64,000 nucleotides of DNA from Actinomyces oris (lineage in GTDB: Bacteria > Actinomycetota > Actinomycetes > Actinomycetales > Actinomycetaceae), in the NCBI RefSeq assembly GCF_006546825.1, contig NZ_VICC01000002.1, forward strand, positions 1 through 64,000, read 5' to 3'. The first letter of the stretch is position 1; each line of letters begins with the position of its first letter. The notes beneath the pieces are model-generated. The model did no database searches. It had not been told where the DNA came from and worked only from the letters and a program-made list of their open reading frames with translations. This document shows positions 28,214 to 35,544 of the stretch, in pieces. The translations under genes and the position numbers were made by a program.

Positions 28214-29494
28214 ATGCCTCAAGGCACCACTGGAGATGTGGTAGCTGTACGCCGCAGGACGTCGCGCGTCCTCTTCGCTCCGGAGACATTCAACTTCGCC
28301 GAGGTGACCCGTGCGATCGAGGTGGCCCGCCGGATGCCTTCGCACGTCGAGTGCGTCTTCGCCGGCTTCTCGCCACGTAACACTGAGTACATCAGGGCCG
28401 CGGGCTTCGAGTTCCGCCTGCTGACCCCCTACCTCAGTGAGGAGGAGGGAAGGCTGGCGCTGGACTTCGACCAGGGCCGCAGTCTGCGTCACCCGTTCAC
28501 GGAGAAGATGCTCGCCCAGCGGGTGACGAGTGAGCGCGTCCTGCTGCGTTCCTTGCGTCCGGACGCCGTTGTCATCGGAGTAACTCCCAGCCAGTTTATT
28601 TCTGCGCGGGCGGAGTGCGTGCCGCTGGTTTTCGTACGGCCCTTCGCCTACTCCCTGGCGCACCTGGAAGCAGCGCGCGCCGCCGGGGCCACCGGATTCC
28701 TGCCCCGTACCTCCCCGGAGGAGTGCCTGGTCGACAACGTGGCCGCTCACGCGCTCCATGCGCTCGGGACGCGGCTCCCCCTGCCTCGTTCCTTCCATTC
28801 TGTGGCCAGGGCCAATGGCGTCTCGCTGCCCCAGGGGGTGCTCAACGGGCTCACTGCCGATCTCAATCTCATCGCTACTGCCCCGCACCTGCTGCCCGAG
28901 TGGCTGAGGATGCCTCAGGGGCACCGGGTGGTGGGGCCGGTCTACGCCCAGCTGCCCGGGGAGCTCCCCGAGTTCCTGGCCGACCTGGCCGCCGGCCCCC
29001 AGCCCCTGGTGTACTTCGCCATGGGCTCATCGGGGAACCGTGACCTCGTCCTTCACGTGCTGGCAGGCCTGGGCCGGGCGGACTGCCAGGTACTGGCTCC
29101 GGTACGTTCACACCTTCGCCAGGAGGACCTGGAGACTCTTCCACACAATATCCACGTCACTGACTGGCTTCCGGCCCACCAGCTGGGCGACGCTGTCGAC
29201 CTGGCCATCACTCACGGCGGGGAGGGAACGGTACAGACCAGCTGTGTCCAGGGGTGGCCCTTCATCGGGATTCCGTTGCAGTTCGAGCAGCGTTTCAACG
29301 TGCAGCGTTGTGCGGCCTTCGGCTCGGCCAGGCTCGTGTCGCAACGGGAGACTCGCAGGACCGACTGGGCGGAGCTGGTGCGCCAGGCCCTGGCCGACGA
29401 CGGCATGCGTTCACGCGCCAGGCGGATGGCCGGGCTCATGGAGGGACTCGACGGACCGGGCCGGGCCGCTGAGGCGATCTGCGAGCTGCTGTGA
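28214..29494 (+). CDS. Family 1 (MGT-type) glycosyltransferase
   Basis: 426 aa, GT-B fold. The C-terminal nucleotide-sugar site has the macrolide-type pattern DLAITHGGEGTVQTS followed by GWPFIGIPLQFEQRFN. The N-terminal acceptor half is variable (FAPETFNFAEVTRAIEVARRM). Relatives glycosylate antibiotics, sterols or other small molecules; the acceptor here is unknown. The ATG has a strong SD (AAGGAGAG, 8-9 nt). It follows a TetR gene and a palindromic operator. It ends 1 nt from the convergent rRNA methyltransferase gene, so the two stops nearly touch. Confidence 0.85.
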   Translation: MPQGTTGDVVAVRRRTSRVLFAPETFNFAEVTRAIEVARRMPSHVECVFAGFSPRNTEYIRAAGFEFRLLTPYLSEEEGRLALDFDQGRSLRHPFTEKMLAQRVTSERVLLRSLRPDAVVIGVTPSQFISARAECVPLVFVRPFAYSLAHLEAARAAGATGFLPRTSPEECLVDNVAAHALHALGTRLPLPRSFHSVARANGVSLPQGVLNGLTADLNLIATAPHLLPEWLRMPQGHRVVGPVYAQLPGELPEFLADLAAGPQPLVYFAMGSSGNRDLVLHVLAGLGRADCQVLAPVRSHLRQEDLETLPHNIHVTDWLPAHQLGDAVDLAITHGGEGTVQTSCVQGWPFIGIPLQFEQRFNVQRCAAFGSARLVSQRETRRTDWAELVRQALADDGMRSRARRMAGLMEGLDGPGRAAEAICELL

Positions 29495-29495
29495 G

Positions 29496-30428
29496 TCAGC
29501 TGCGGCCAGAGTTCTGGGCCTGTGCCCGGGCGCTGGCGTAGAGGCAGACGGCTGCGGCCGCGGCGACGTTGAGGGACTCCGCCTTGCCGTAGATGGGGAT
29601 GGAGACGACGGCGTCGGCTCGGCTCAGCGCCTCTGATGGCAGTCCGTGGGCCTCGTTGCCGAGCAGCCAGGCGCTGGGGGCCTCCAGGAGGGACTCGGCC
29701 TCGAAGAGGTCGAAGTCCCCGCGTCCGTCGGCGGCGAGGACGGTGAGTCCGGCGTTGTGGAGAGCGGTGACGGCGTCGTCGAGGGCAACGCCGGTGACCA
29801 CGGGCAGGTGGAAGAGGCTTCCGGCGGTGGAGCGCACGACCTTCGGTGCGGTGGGGTCCACGCTGCCGCGCACGAGGACGACGGCGTCGGCGCCGGCGGC
29901 GTCGGCGGCCCGGATGATGGTGCCTGCGTTCCCGGGGTCCTGGGCCTGGGTGAGGACGGCGACGAGCCTGGCCCCCTCCAGGGCGGCGGCCAGCGCCTCG
30001 GAGCCGGTGGCCTCCTCGGTGGCCACGACGGCGAGGAGGCCCTGGGCGTCGGGGCTCATGGCGTCCATGACCTGCTGGGTGGTGACGTGCACGTAGAGCC
30101 CGGCGGCCACGGCCTCGTCCCAGATATCGCTGTGGCGCTCGAGGGCCGCCTCGGTGAGGTAGACGTCGAGCACGCGGCCGGGGGCGTGCCGGACGGCCTC
30201 GCGCACGCCCTGGGGTCCTTCGACGAGGAAGCGCCGATGCTTGGTCCGCGAGTTGCGGCGGGACAGGCCCGCCACCCGGGAGGTTCGGGCCGAGGTCGGA
30301 TTGCTCAGCACCTCGTGGCCGGCGGCCGGGCCCTCACTGACGGTGCGCCGCCGCGGCCCGCGGGCATGCGGACGCTCGGCGGAGTCATCTAGAAGTTCGT
30401 CAGGGTCCTCAGATACCGCAAATTTCAT
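29496..30428 (-). CDS. TrmH/SpoU-family RNA 2'-O-methyltransferase (RlmB-like)
   Basis: 310 aa. An N-terminal basic part and substrate-binding domain (LSRRNSRTKHRRFLVEGPQGVREAV, core HRRFLVEGPQGV) is followed by the SPOUT knot with motifs DPGNAGTIIRAADAAGADAV (core PGNAGTIIRAADA), WLLGNEAHGLP and IPIYGKAESLNVAAAAAVCLY (core ESLNVAAAAAV). It methylates a ribose in rRNA or tRNA. In Actinobacteria such a gene commonly sits between rplT and pheS; here it is separated from both by insertions. ATG at 30428 opens an acidic leader of about 40 residues; internal starts are possible. Confidence 0.9.
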   Translation of the reverse strand: MKFAVSEDPDELLDDSAERPHARGPRRRTVSEGPAAGHEVLSNPTSARTSRVAGLSRRNSRTKHRRFLVEGPQGVREAVRHAPGRVLDVYLTEAALERHSDIWDEAVAAGLYVHVTTQQVMDAMSPDAQGLLAVVATEEATGSEALAAALEGARLVAVLTQAQDPGNAGTIIRAADAAGADAVVLVRGSVDPTAPKVVRSTAGSLFHLPVVTGVALDDAVTALHNAGLTVLAADGRGDFDLFEAESLLEAPSAWLLGNEAHGLPSEALSRADAVVSIPIYGKAESLNVAAAAAVCLYASARAQAQNSGRS

Positions 30429-30755
30429 AGCGACATCCTACGGGAGAGCAAGACGAAGGGCAGAACATCAACAGTATGTCGCCCCAGACCCAACAACCTT
30501 TCATCACCTCACATCGCATCAGGTGGTGACTCTACACACACCCATCACCTACCATGGCACTAGACCTCAGCTGTGATCGGCTTCCAAGTTCTTCAACTGC
30601 GCCACACCCCACTCACACCACTCCATACCAGAATGATTGACAGAGGCTCCAAACCACCACTCGACAACACGCGCTAACGCTGTCAATCAACACCTAGAAT
30701 ACACAGCAAACTTCAAGCCAAACGCAACATTTCGAGAATAGCAACAGGAAACACA
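30429..30755. promoter_or_regulatory. AT-rich spacer with promoter region of the CHAT protease operon
   Basis: 327 bp without a credible gene. The arms TGATTGACAG (30634-30643) and CTGTCAATCA (30680-30689) are a perfect 10-bp inverted repeat 36 nt apart. TAGAAT (30695-30700) is a good -10 hexamer just after the second arm, about 55 nt before the ATG. A weaker pair TCATCACCT/AGGTGGTGA (30501-30509, 30521-30529) lies nearer rlmB. The base composition changes sharply from GC-rich to AT-rich around 30440-30470. Confidence 0.5.
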
Positions 30756-33146
30756 ATGTCATCGCTTGTCCCAGAAACATATTTAAATATAACGCAATAC
30801 GGAGACACCAGGTGGCCTTGGAAGCTGCGCAGAACTCACCGCAAGGCAATAAAAGTTGCTGCCATACCAATCGACAACCTAAACGAGAGCAACATAAATA
30901 AAGCGAGAGAGATATCCGCCAAACTCACTACCTTCCTTAATGACGTCCGCTCAGAAAGCTGGGGAGACCTGGCTGAAATATATCAGCTTCAGCAATACCT
31001 CGACCTGCTTGGAGAGTTCCCAAAGCGAGACAGATTTGAAACACTATGCAGTGTCCTGCCCATCATGTGCGGACGATTTTTCAACGACGATCACTATAAA
31101 AAAATCCACAAAGACTCTATTCTTTCAAACTGCTTTCAAATTGTGGGGATGGAGTACCTTAAAGCCGGAGAATTCGATAACGCATTCGATGCCTTCGGAT
31201 ACGCTTGGGCCACAGCCAAACAAAGATTACTGGTACAGCGACTCACTCAACTCTCCGCCGCGTGCGCATACCTTTCCAAAAACCCAGAGCTTATCGAACT
31301 TGTAGACGACATGATCGAAGACGTCATACAGTACTCTGCGCACCTACAATCCTTATATCGATGCTTCCACGACCGCCTTGCCGAAAAAACATCTCCACAA
31401 GATCTTCTCGGTGATATATGCCTGCTCGGTCAAAACGATCCCCTACTTGCATTGCTAGCCGCTGAAAGAGTCATTGAAACCCTCCTAAAGCAACACCACA
31501 CAGAAACTGCGGAACAGGTAGTTTCAGCACTACGAAAGCTATTTGCATCATGCGAACCCTGGGTTGAATCACTCATACTCCAGTTTGAAGCACAGATTTC
31601 TTTCGCAAAGAACGACTTTGCGTCGGCTCGCGACAACGCAAACTATGCACTCAAGCTAAGTGAATACCTGCTTTTACAGCCCTGCCTGCCGACATCCAGG
31701 AAATCGGTGTTTGAACGATACGATAAGTCTAGGACAATAGCACTTAAGAGCTATTTGGAACTGAATGACGCGAGAGGAATGGCGCAGTTTATAGAAGACC
31801 ACCGTTTGAAAGTGACCGTCGATGCCAGCATTGAAGAGGTTGAGGAAGAGCCGCTAGCCGCCCCCAGAGAACCTAATTCGGATGCCGGAAACACCACTCA
31901 GAACGACGATCTTTTCGCTCCAAGCTTGATTCTGGATGTATGGCATGAAATTACTACCTGCTACTCCATGACTTCGATAAATCAAAGCGCTCATGACACC
32001 GATGAGTTGCTCGGTTTGCCATTATCATTGTCCTACGCCAGGGTAAAGTCATCTATATTCTGGGCAGCAGCATCGAACGGAATTCCTCTGGGTTGTGGCG
32101 AACTCAGCCTAACTCAAAATCGCGATCTTAGTGAAATAATCAATACCTTCGAACAATACTTCACTAAGTTACACTCCGACACAGATCAGTTTCCCGAAAT
32201 CGATTTATTCCACTACCTGAGGGAATGGGGAACTCCGGAAGAGACCTGGATTACCGAAACACTAGGGACTCTTATTCCAGATTGCGTCAAGAATGTAATC
32301 TTTGGTTCTGAGACTAGAACTACGCTAACTATATCGACAGATTTCCAGATCCCCCCTTTGCCGTGGCCTATTTTTCGCATAGCTCACACAGGCGTCAGTT
32401 CGTCTTTAATTGAATCAACCGACATTCATCACTGGCTTTCAGCGAGACTTAGCTCGGCAAGCCGTAAGCACTTGCATTCTGAGTCCATACCTTTGCTTTT
32501 GGTTATAGACAATCCGGATGGTCGGTTGACGACTCAGCCTCCCCCGGAGTTTAGCGTTTCTCAGGAAATTTTTAGTGGTCCCATCTTACAGCATGGCAAT
32601 AGTGTCTGGGAGTATGCAGTAAATAGTTTCGTCAACCATCCCGCTGGAGTGCTGTACTATCGAGGTCATTTAGAATCAAGAAGAAGCCCTGCTGACGCAT
32701 ATTTTAAGTTCCCCACACCAATAGGAACTTCCGAGAGTGACGAGTCTTCTTTCCTTGCTGTTGGTCAGTTATTCGGAAAATTCGAGGATGGCAAACCGTG
32801 GTTTCCGCTTCCGACAAGGGTCATTCTGTCGTGTTGTTCAAGCTCAGGAACGGGTCAACTTGCTGGCGAAGCAATCGGTCTAGCTGCGGCTTGCATTGAG
32901 GGAGGTGGGGCCTCTGAAGTGATTGCAACGTCAATTGACATTCTTGACGATCCATTCACATCTCGCTTCGATGGAATGCTTACGCAGGTCAGTGTAGATA
33001 GCCCCCCTCTATACAAAGGCCTCTCAATGCTACAGAATAGAGTATACTTGGACTGGAGAAACTATTCCCTCAGAGGTGGTGAACCAGAGTCGACTAGAAC
33101 AGCTTGGCCCCACCCACTCATTTGGGCGATGTATCAGGCATACTAA
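30756..33146 (+). CDS. TPR-like + CHAT (caspase-like) domain protein
   Basis: 796-aa protein, unlike its neighbours in composition (frequent ATA, TTA and AGA codons). Residues about 120-350 are helical with TPR-like spacing (EYLKAGEFDNAFDAFGYA; FEAQISFAKNDFASARDNANYAL). An acidic linker (about 358-390) leads to a C-terminal half that ends in a CHAT-type peptidase core. The candidate catalytic His638 is in VLYYRGHLE, and Cys694 is in VILSCCSSS, followed by GEAIGLAAACIEGGGASEVIATSIDILDD (core GEAIGLAAACIEGGGA), the typical CHAT order. CHAT peptidases act as effectors in bacterial conflict systems, cleaving proteins such as gasdermins or partner factors. The target here is unknown. SD AGGAAA precedes the ATG by 4-5 nt. 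A small gene follows after 19 bp. Function in defence is inference. Confidence 0.75.
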   Translation: MSSLVPETYLNITQYGDTRWPWKLRRTHRKAIKVAAIPIDNLNESNINKAREISAKLTTFLNDVRSESWGDLAEIYQLQQYLDLLGEFPKRDRFETLCSVLPIMCGRFFNDDHYKKIHKDSILSNCFQIVGMEYLKAGEFDNAFDAFGYAWATAKQRLLVQRLTQLSAACAYLSKNPELIELVDDMIEDVIQYSAHLQSLYRCFHDRLAEKTSPQDLLGDICLLGQNDPLLALLAAERVIETLLKQHHTETAEQVVSALRKLFASCEPWVESLILQFEAQISFAKNDFASARDNANYALKLSEYLLLQPCLPTSRKSVFERYDKSRTIALKSYLELNDARGMAQFIEDHRLKVTVDASIEEVEEEPLAAPREPNSDAGNTTQNDDLFAPSLILDVWHEITTCYSMTSINQSAHDTDELLGLPLSLSYARVKSSIFWAAASNGIPLGCGELSLTQNRDLSEIINTFEQYFTKLHSDTDQFPEIDLFHYLREWGTPEETWITETLGTLIPDCVKNVIFGSETRTTLTISTDFQIPPLPWPIFRIAHTGVSSSLIESTDIHHWLSARLSSASRKHLHSESIPLLLVIDNPDGRLTTQPPPEFSVSQEIFSGPILQHGNSVWEYAVNSFVNHPAGVLYYRGHLESRRSPADAYFKFPTPIGTSESDESSFLAVGQLFGKFEDGKPWFPLPTRVILSCCSSSGTGQLAGEAIGLAAACIEGGGASEVIATSIDILDDPFTSRFDGMLTQVSVDSPPLYKGLSMLQNRVYLDWRNYSLRGGEPESTRTAWPHPLIWAMYQAY

Positions 33147-33165
33147 AGCAGGAAGGATTCTCGTC

Positions 33166-33492
33166 GTGATTAATATTTCCATTCCCGAATCTCTCGCCGA
33201 TTCCCTTATTGAACAGGGATACGCTAGACGTTCTGGAATGCAACGGGGAACATTTTCGGAGTGGCTTATTGTCGGCGCAAATGAGGCTTCGGTGTGGGTT
33301 ACGCTACTCCAAACTCCTGCAGTACTTGAATACTATGCCGGACTATTGATTGGCCGCTCGAAGAAAGAAGGGGGCAGAATTGAAGTATCAGTGGATTCTC
33401 CTTCGATGTCCAAACATTTGACCTTTGAAGTAAATTCAGACGTGAAAATTGACAAACTAGTAGACGCTCTTGAAAAGCTTCTCGCGGATTAA
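33166..33492 (+). CDS. Small partner protein of the CHAT protease, unknown function
   Basis: 108 aa. The GTG start at 33166 is chosen since GGAAGG lies 9 nt upstream and the protein then begins (M)INISIPESLADSLIEQGYARRSG; the frame to 33076 lies inside the CHAT gene. A helical N-terminal half (FSEWLIVGANEASVWVTLL; AVLEYYAGLLIGRSKK) is followed by a strand-rich part (GRIEVSVDSP, KHLTFEV) and a final helix (KIDKLVDALEKLLAD). It has no signal peptide and shares the AT-rich composition of the upstream gene, 19 bp away. In position and size it resembles the small adaptor components that accompany caspase-like effectors. I cannot assign it to a family. Confidence 0.7.
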   Translation: MINISIPESLADSLIEQGYARRSGMQRGTFSEWLIVGANEASVWVTLLQTPAVLEYYAGLLIGRSKKEGGRIEVSVDSPSMSKHLTFEVNSDVKIDKLVDALEKLLAD

Positions 33493-33769
33493 AATACCGC
33501 CTCGAAAGCAAGTTTTTTCATTTCATTATGTGCAGTCTTGGGCAATTTTAGAACTGCGGGTTTTATTCACGTCTGTGCGGATTCTGCTCCTGGATTCAAC
33601 CCTTCATTCATGATACGTGCGTGCTGTAGAGATCTGCGCGGTTTCGGTTGATACAGACTCTGTATCGAGACTTACTCTGCAAACTCTAACGTTGTGTCCG
33701 TCCCACGGTCACTTGAACACACGTGCGCCTGAAGCCACCCAACACAACATACGTGACATTTAGAGGACG
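33493..33769. other. AT-rich spacer after the CHAT operon
   Basis: No gene visible. The only structure seen is the inverted repeat GATACAG-ACT-CTGTATC (33650-33666), a possible terminator stem or protein site without U-tract. Composition returns to GC-rich near the rplT terminator, which marks the right side of the island. Confidence 0.4.
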
Positions 33770-33815
33770 TCAACAGCGGTGGCGCCACCCGATCAGGTAG
33801 CGCCACCGCTGTTGA
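33770..33815 (-). terminator. Terminator of the infC-rpmI-rplT operon
   Basis: Perfect 16-bp stem (33770-33785 with 33800-33815), 14-nt loop, 39 bp beyond the rplT stop. No U-tract follows. Its presence here shows that the ribosomal operon no longer reads into rlmB. Confidence 0.75.
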
Positions 33816-33854
33816 AAGGTATCGATCAGTAGACCATCTGTCTACTGGCCAATA

Positions 33855-34235
33855 TCAGGCCTTGGGGGCGTTGACGTCCTCGGGAAGGGCCTTGCGGGCC
33901 ACCTCCACAAGGGCCTTGAAGCCCGCGGGCTCGTTGACGGCCAGCTCTGCGAGCATACGGCGGTCGATCTCCACGCCGGCCAGGCCAAGACCCTGGATGA
34001 AGCGGTTGTAGGTCAGGCCCTCGGCGCGGGCGGCAGCGTTGATGCGCTGGATCCACAGGCGACGGAAGTCGCCCTTGCGGGCGCGACGGTCGCGGAACGC
34101 GTAGACGCCGGAGTGGGTGACCTGCTCCTTGGCCTTGCGGTAGAGGCGCGAGCGCTGGCCGCGGTAGCCCGAGGCCTTCTCGAGAACGGAACGACGCTTC
34201 TTCTGGGCGTTAACAGCCCGCTTCACACGTGCCAT
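33855..34235 (-). CDS. rplT: 50S ribosomal protein L20
   Basis: 126 aa, basic, 23S rRNA-binding assembly protein. The conserved sequence [23 protein letters not shown] (core [12 protein letters not shown]) and [16 protein letters not shown] is present. Last gene of infC-rpmI-rplT, 27 bp after rpmI, with SD AAGGAG before the ATG. In other bacteria L20 represses its own operon; no L20 site was identified here. Confidence 0.97.
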   Translation of the reverse strand: MARVKRAVNAQKKRRSVLEKASGYRGQRSRLYRKAKEQVTHSGVYAFRDRRARKGDFRRLWIQRINAAARAEGLTYNRFIQGLGLAGVEIDRRMLAELAVNEPAGFKALVEVARKALPEDVNAPKA

Positions 34236-34262
34236 GGTGAGACTCCTTGGTGGGTTGGGCGG

Positions 34263-34457
34263 TCAGCGACCGAGCAGCTTCTTGACCTGGCGGACGTCGG
34301 CCGGGGCGACCGGCTGGTCCTGGGACAGCTTGCGCTTGCGGCGGGAGGACTTGACCTCCAGCAGGTGGCGCTTGTTGGCCTGCTCGCGCATGAGCTTGCC
34401 GCTGCCGGTGACCCGGAAGCGCTTCTTGGCACCGGAGTGCGTCTTGTTCTTCGGCAT
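34263..34457 (-). CDS. rpmI: 50S ribosomal protein L35
   Basis: 64 aa, very basic, with the family start [21 protein letters not shown] and the block [15 protein letters not shown]. It lies between infC and rplT in the standard order; SD AGAGGAAAT just upstream. Confidence 0.97.
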   Translation of the reverse strand: MPKNKTHSGAKKRFRVTGSGKLMREQANKRHLLEVKSSRRKRKLSQDQPVAPADVRQVKKLLGR

Positions 34458-34580
34458 GGGTAATTTCCTCTTCTCGGTCCCTGGGAGACCAGTGGTCGCC
34501 GGGACTGCGGACCCCGCTCACGGTGGCGAGGGGGTGGGTCAGTGGTGTCAGGTGAGTGTCGAGTGCACCCTCAGGCGCTC

Positions 34581-35222
34581 TCAGGCGTTCTCGCCGGCAG
34601 GCGCCCCGTCCGAGGCCTTGGCGCCCTTGGGCGCCCGGCCCGCATGCTTCTCGGCACGGCGGGCGGCGCGGGCCTCCTCGCGGCGGCGGCGCTGGTCGGA
34701 CTTGACCTCAGCCTTCTTGCGGACCGGGGCCAGGACCATGACCATGTTGCGGCCGTCCTGACGGGGGTGGGACTCGATAGTGCCCAGCTCGGCCATCTCC
34801 TCGGCCAGGCCCTGCAGGAGCCTGATACCGAGCTCGGGCCGAGACTGCTCACGGCCGCGGAAGCGGACGATGCACTTGACCTTGTCCCCGCCCTTGAGGA
34901 ATCGCTCGACGTGGCCGCGCTTGGTGGCGTAGTCGTGCTCATCGATCTTGGGGCGGAACTGGATCTCCTTGAGCTGGGTGTTTGCCTGGTTGCGTCGCGC
35001 GTCGCGCGCCTTCATGGCCGACTCGTACTTGAACTTGCCGTAGTCCATGAGCTTGCACACCGGAGGGCGGGCGTCGGGTGCCACCTCGACCAGGTCGAGA
35101 TCGGCCTCCTCAGCCAGACGCAGGGCGTCCTCCACGCGGACAACGCCGACCTGCTCGCCGCTGGGGCCGACGAGACGCACTTCGGGAACGCGGATCCGTT
35201 CGTTGATACGGGGCTCGCTGAT
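34581..35222 (-). CDS. infC: Translation initiation factor IF-3 (AUC start codon)
   Basis: 213 aa. The N-domain includes [17 protein letters not shown] and [23 protein letters not shown] (core [14 protein letters not shown]); the C-domain has [21 protein letters not shown] (core [12 protein letters not shown]) and [13 protein letters not shown] basic tail of about 30 residues follows. The first ATG/GTG in frame (GTG, 35180) would remove the conserved [10 protein letters not shown] block. Upstream of it the frame has only ATC at 35220-35222, with GAGG 7 nt before it and an in-frame TGA just beyond. IF-3 genes of many bacteria use AUU or AUC so that IF-3 can repress its own translation. AUC is therefore the assigned start. 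Confidence 0.9.
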   Translation of the reverse strand: MSEPRINERIRVPEVRLVGPSGEQVGVVRVEDALRLAEEADLDLVEVAPDARPPVCKLMDYGKFKYESAMKARDARRNQANTQLKEIQFRPKIDEHDYATKRGHVERFLKGGDKVKCIVRFRGREQSRPELGIRLLQGLAEEMAELGTIESHPRQDGRNMVMVLAPVRKKAEVKSDQRRRREEARAARRAEKHAGRAPKGAKASDGAPAGENA

Positions 35223-35452
35223 GTCGGTTCCTCACTCTGAGTCGCGGATGGTTGCGGAACGAGGAAAGGCCCCCGTTCCTGCCGCGCAGGTCGGAGGCCT
35301 CGTGATGAGCGCGATCACCGCACGGCCGTGGCCGAGCAGAGACCGCGAAGGGCTGGTCACCCTCGCATGAACCCGATTCCCGAAAGGAACCCAGGTGGGA
35401 TCGCTCCGCTTGCGCACCGGGGCGAACCCCGGGTGGTCAGTGAGGGATACTA
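35223..35452 (-). promoter_or_regulatory. infC leader: promoter and attenuator-like hairpin
   Basis: A -10 box TAGTAT lies at 35447-35452 on the minus strand (no good -35). It would give a leader of about 220 nt. Two structures are visible. One is CCGGGG-TTCG-CCCCGG near 35416-35434. The other is a composite hairpin at 35267-35300 (9-bp outer stem with one G-U, inner CCTGC/GCAGG) followed by UUU on the minus strand, 45 nt before the infC start. The latter looks like a terminator or attenuator. The remainder to 35544 holds nothing recognised. Confidence 0.45.
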
Positions 35453-35544
35453 CCAGGACACGGGCTCGCTCTCCCACCGTGTCCTCGCCCCTCTTGACGT
35501 GAGTCCTCCCACGTGTGAGGCCTGCGTCGAGGCGAGGCAGGTCG

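Noticed and set aside
35178-35180. GTG as the infC start codon
   Set aside because: It would delete the conserved [10 protein letters not shown] block and has no SD, while AUC at 35220-35222 has both.
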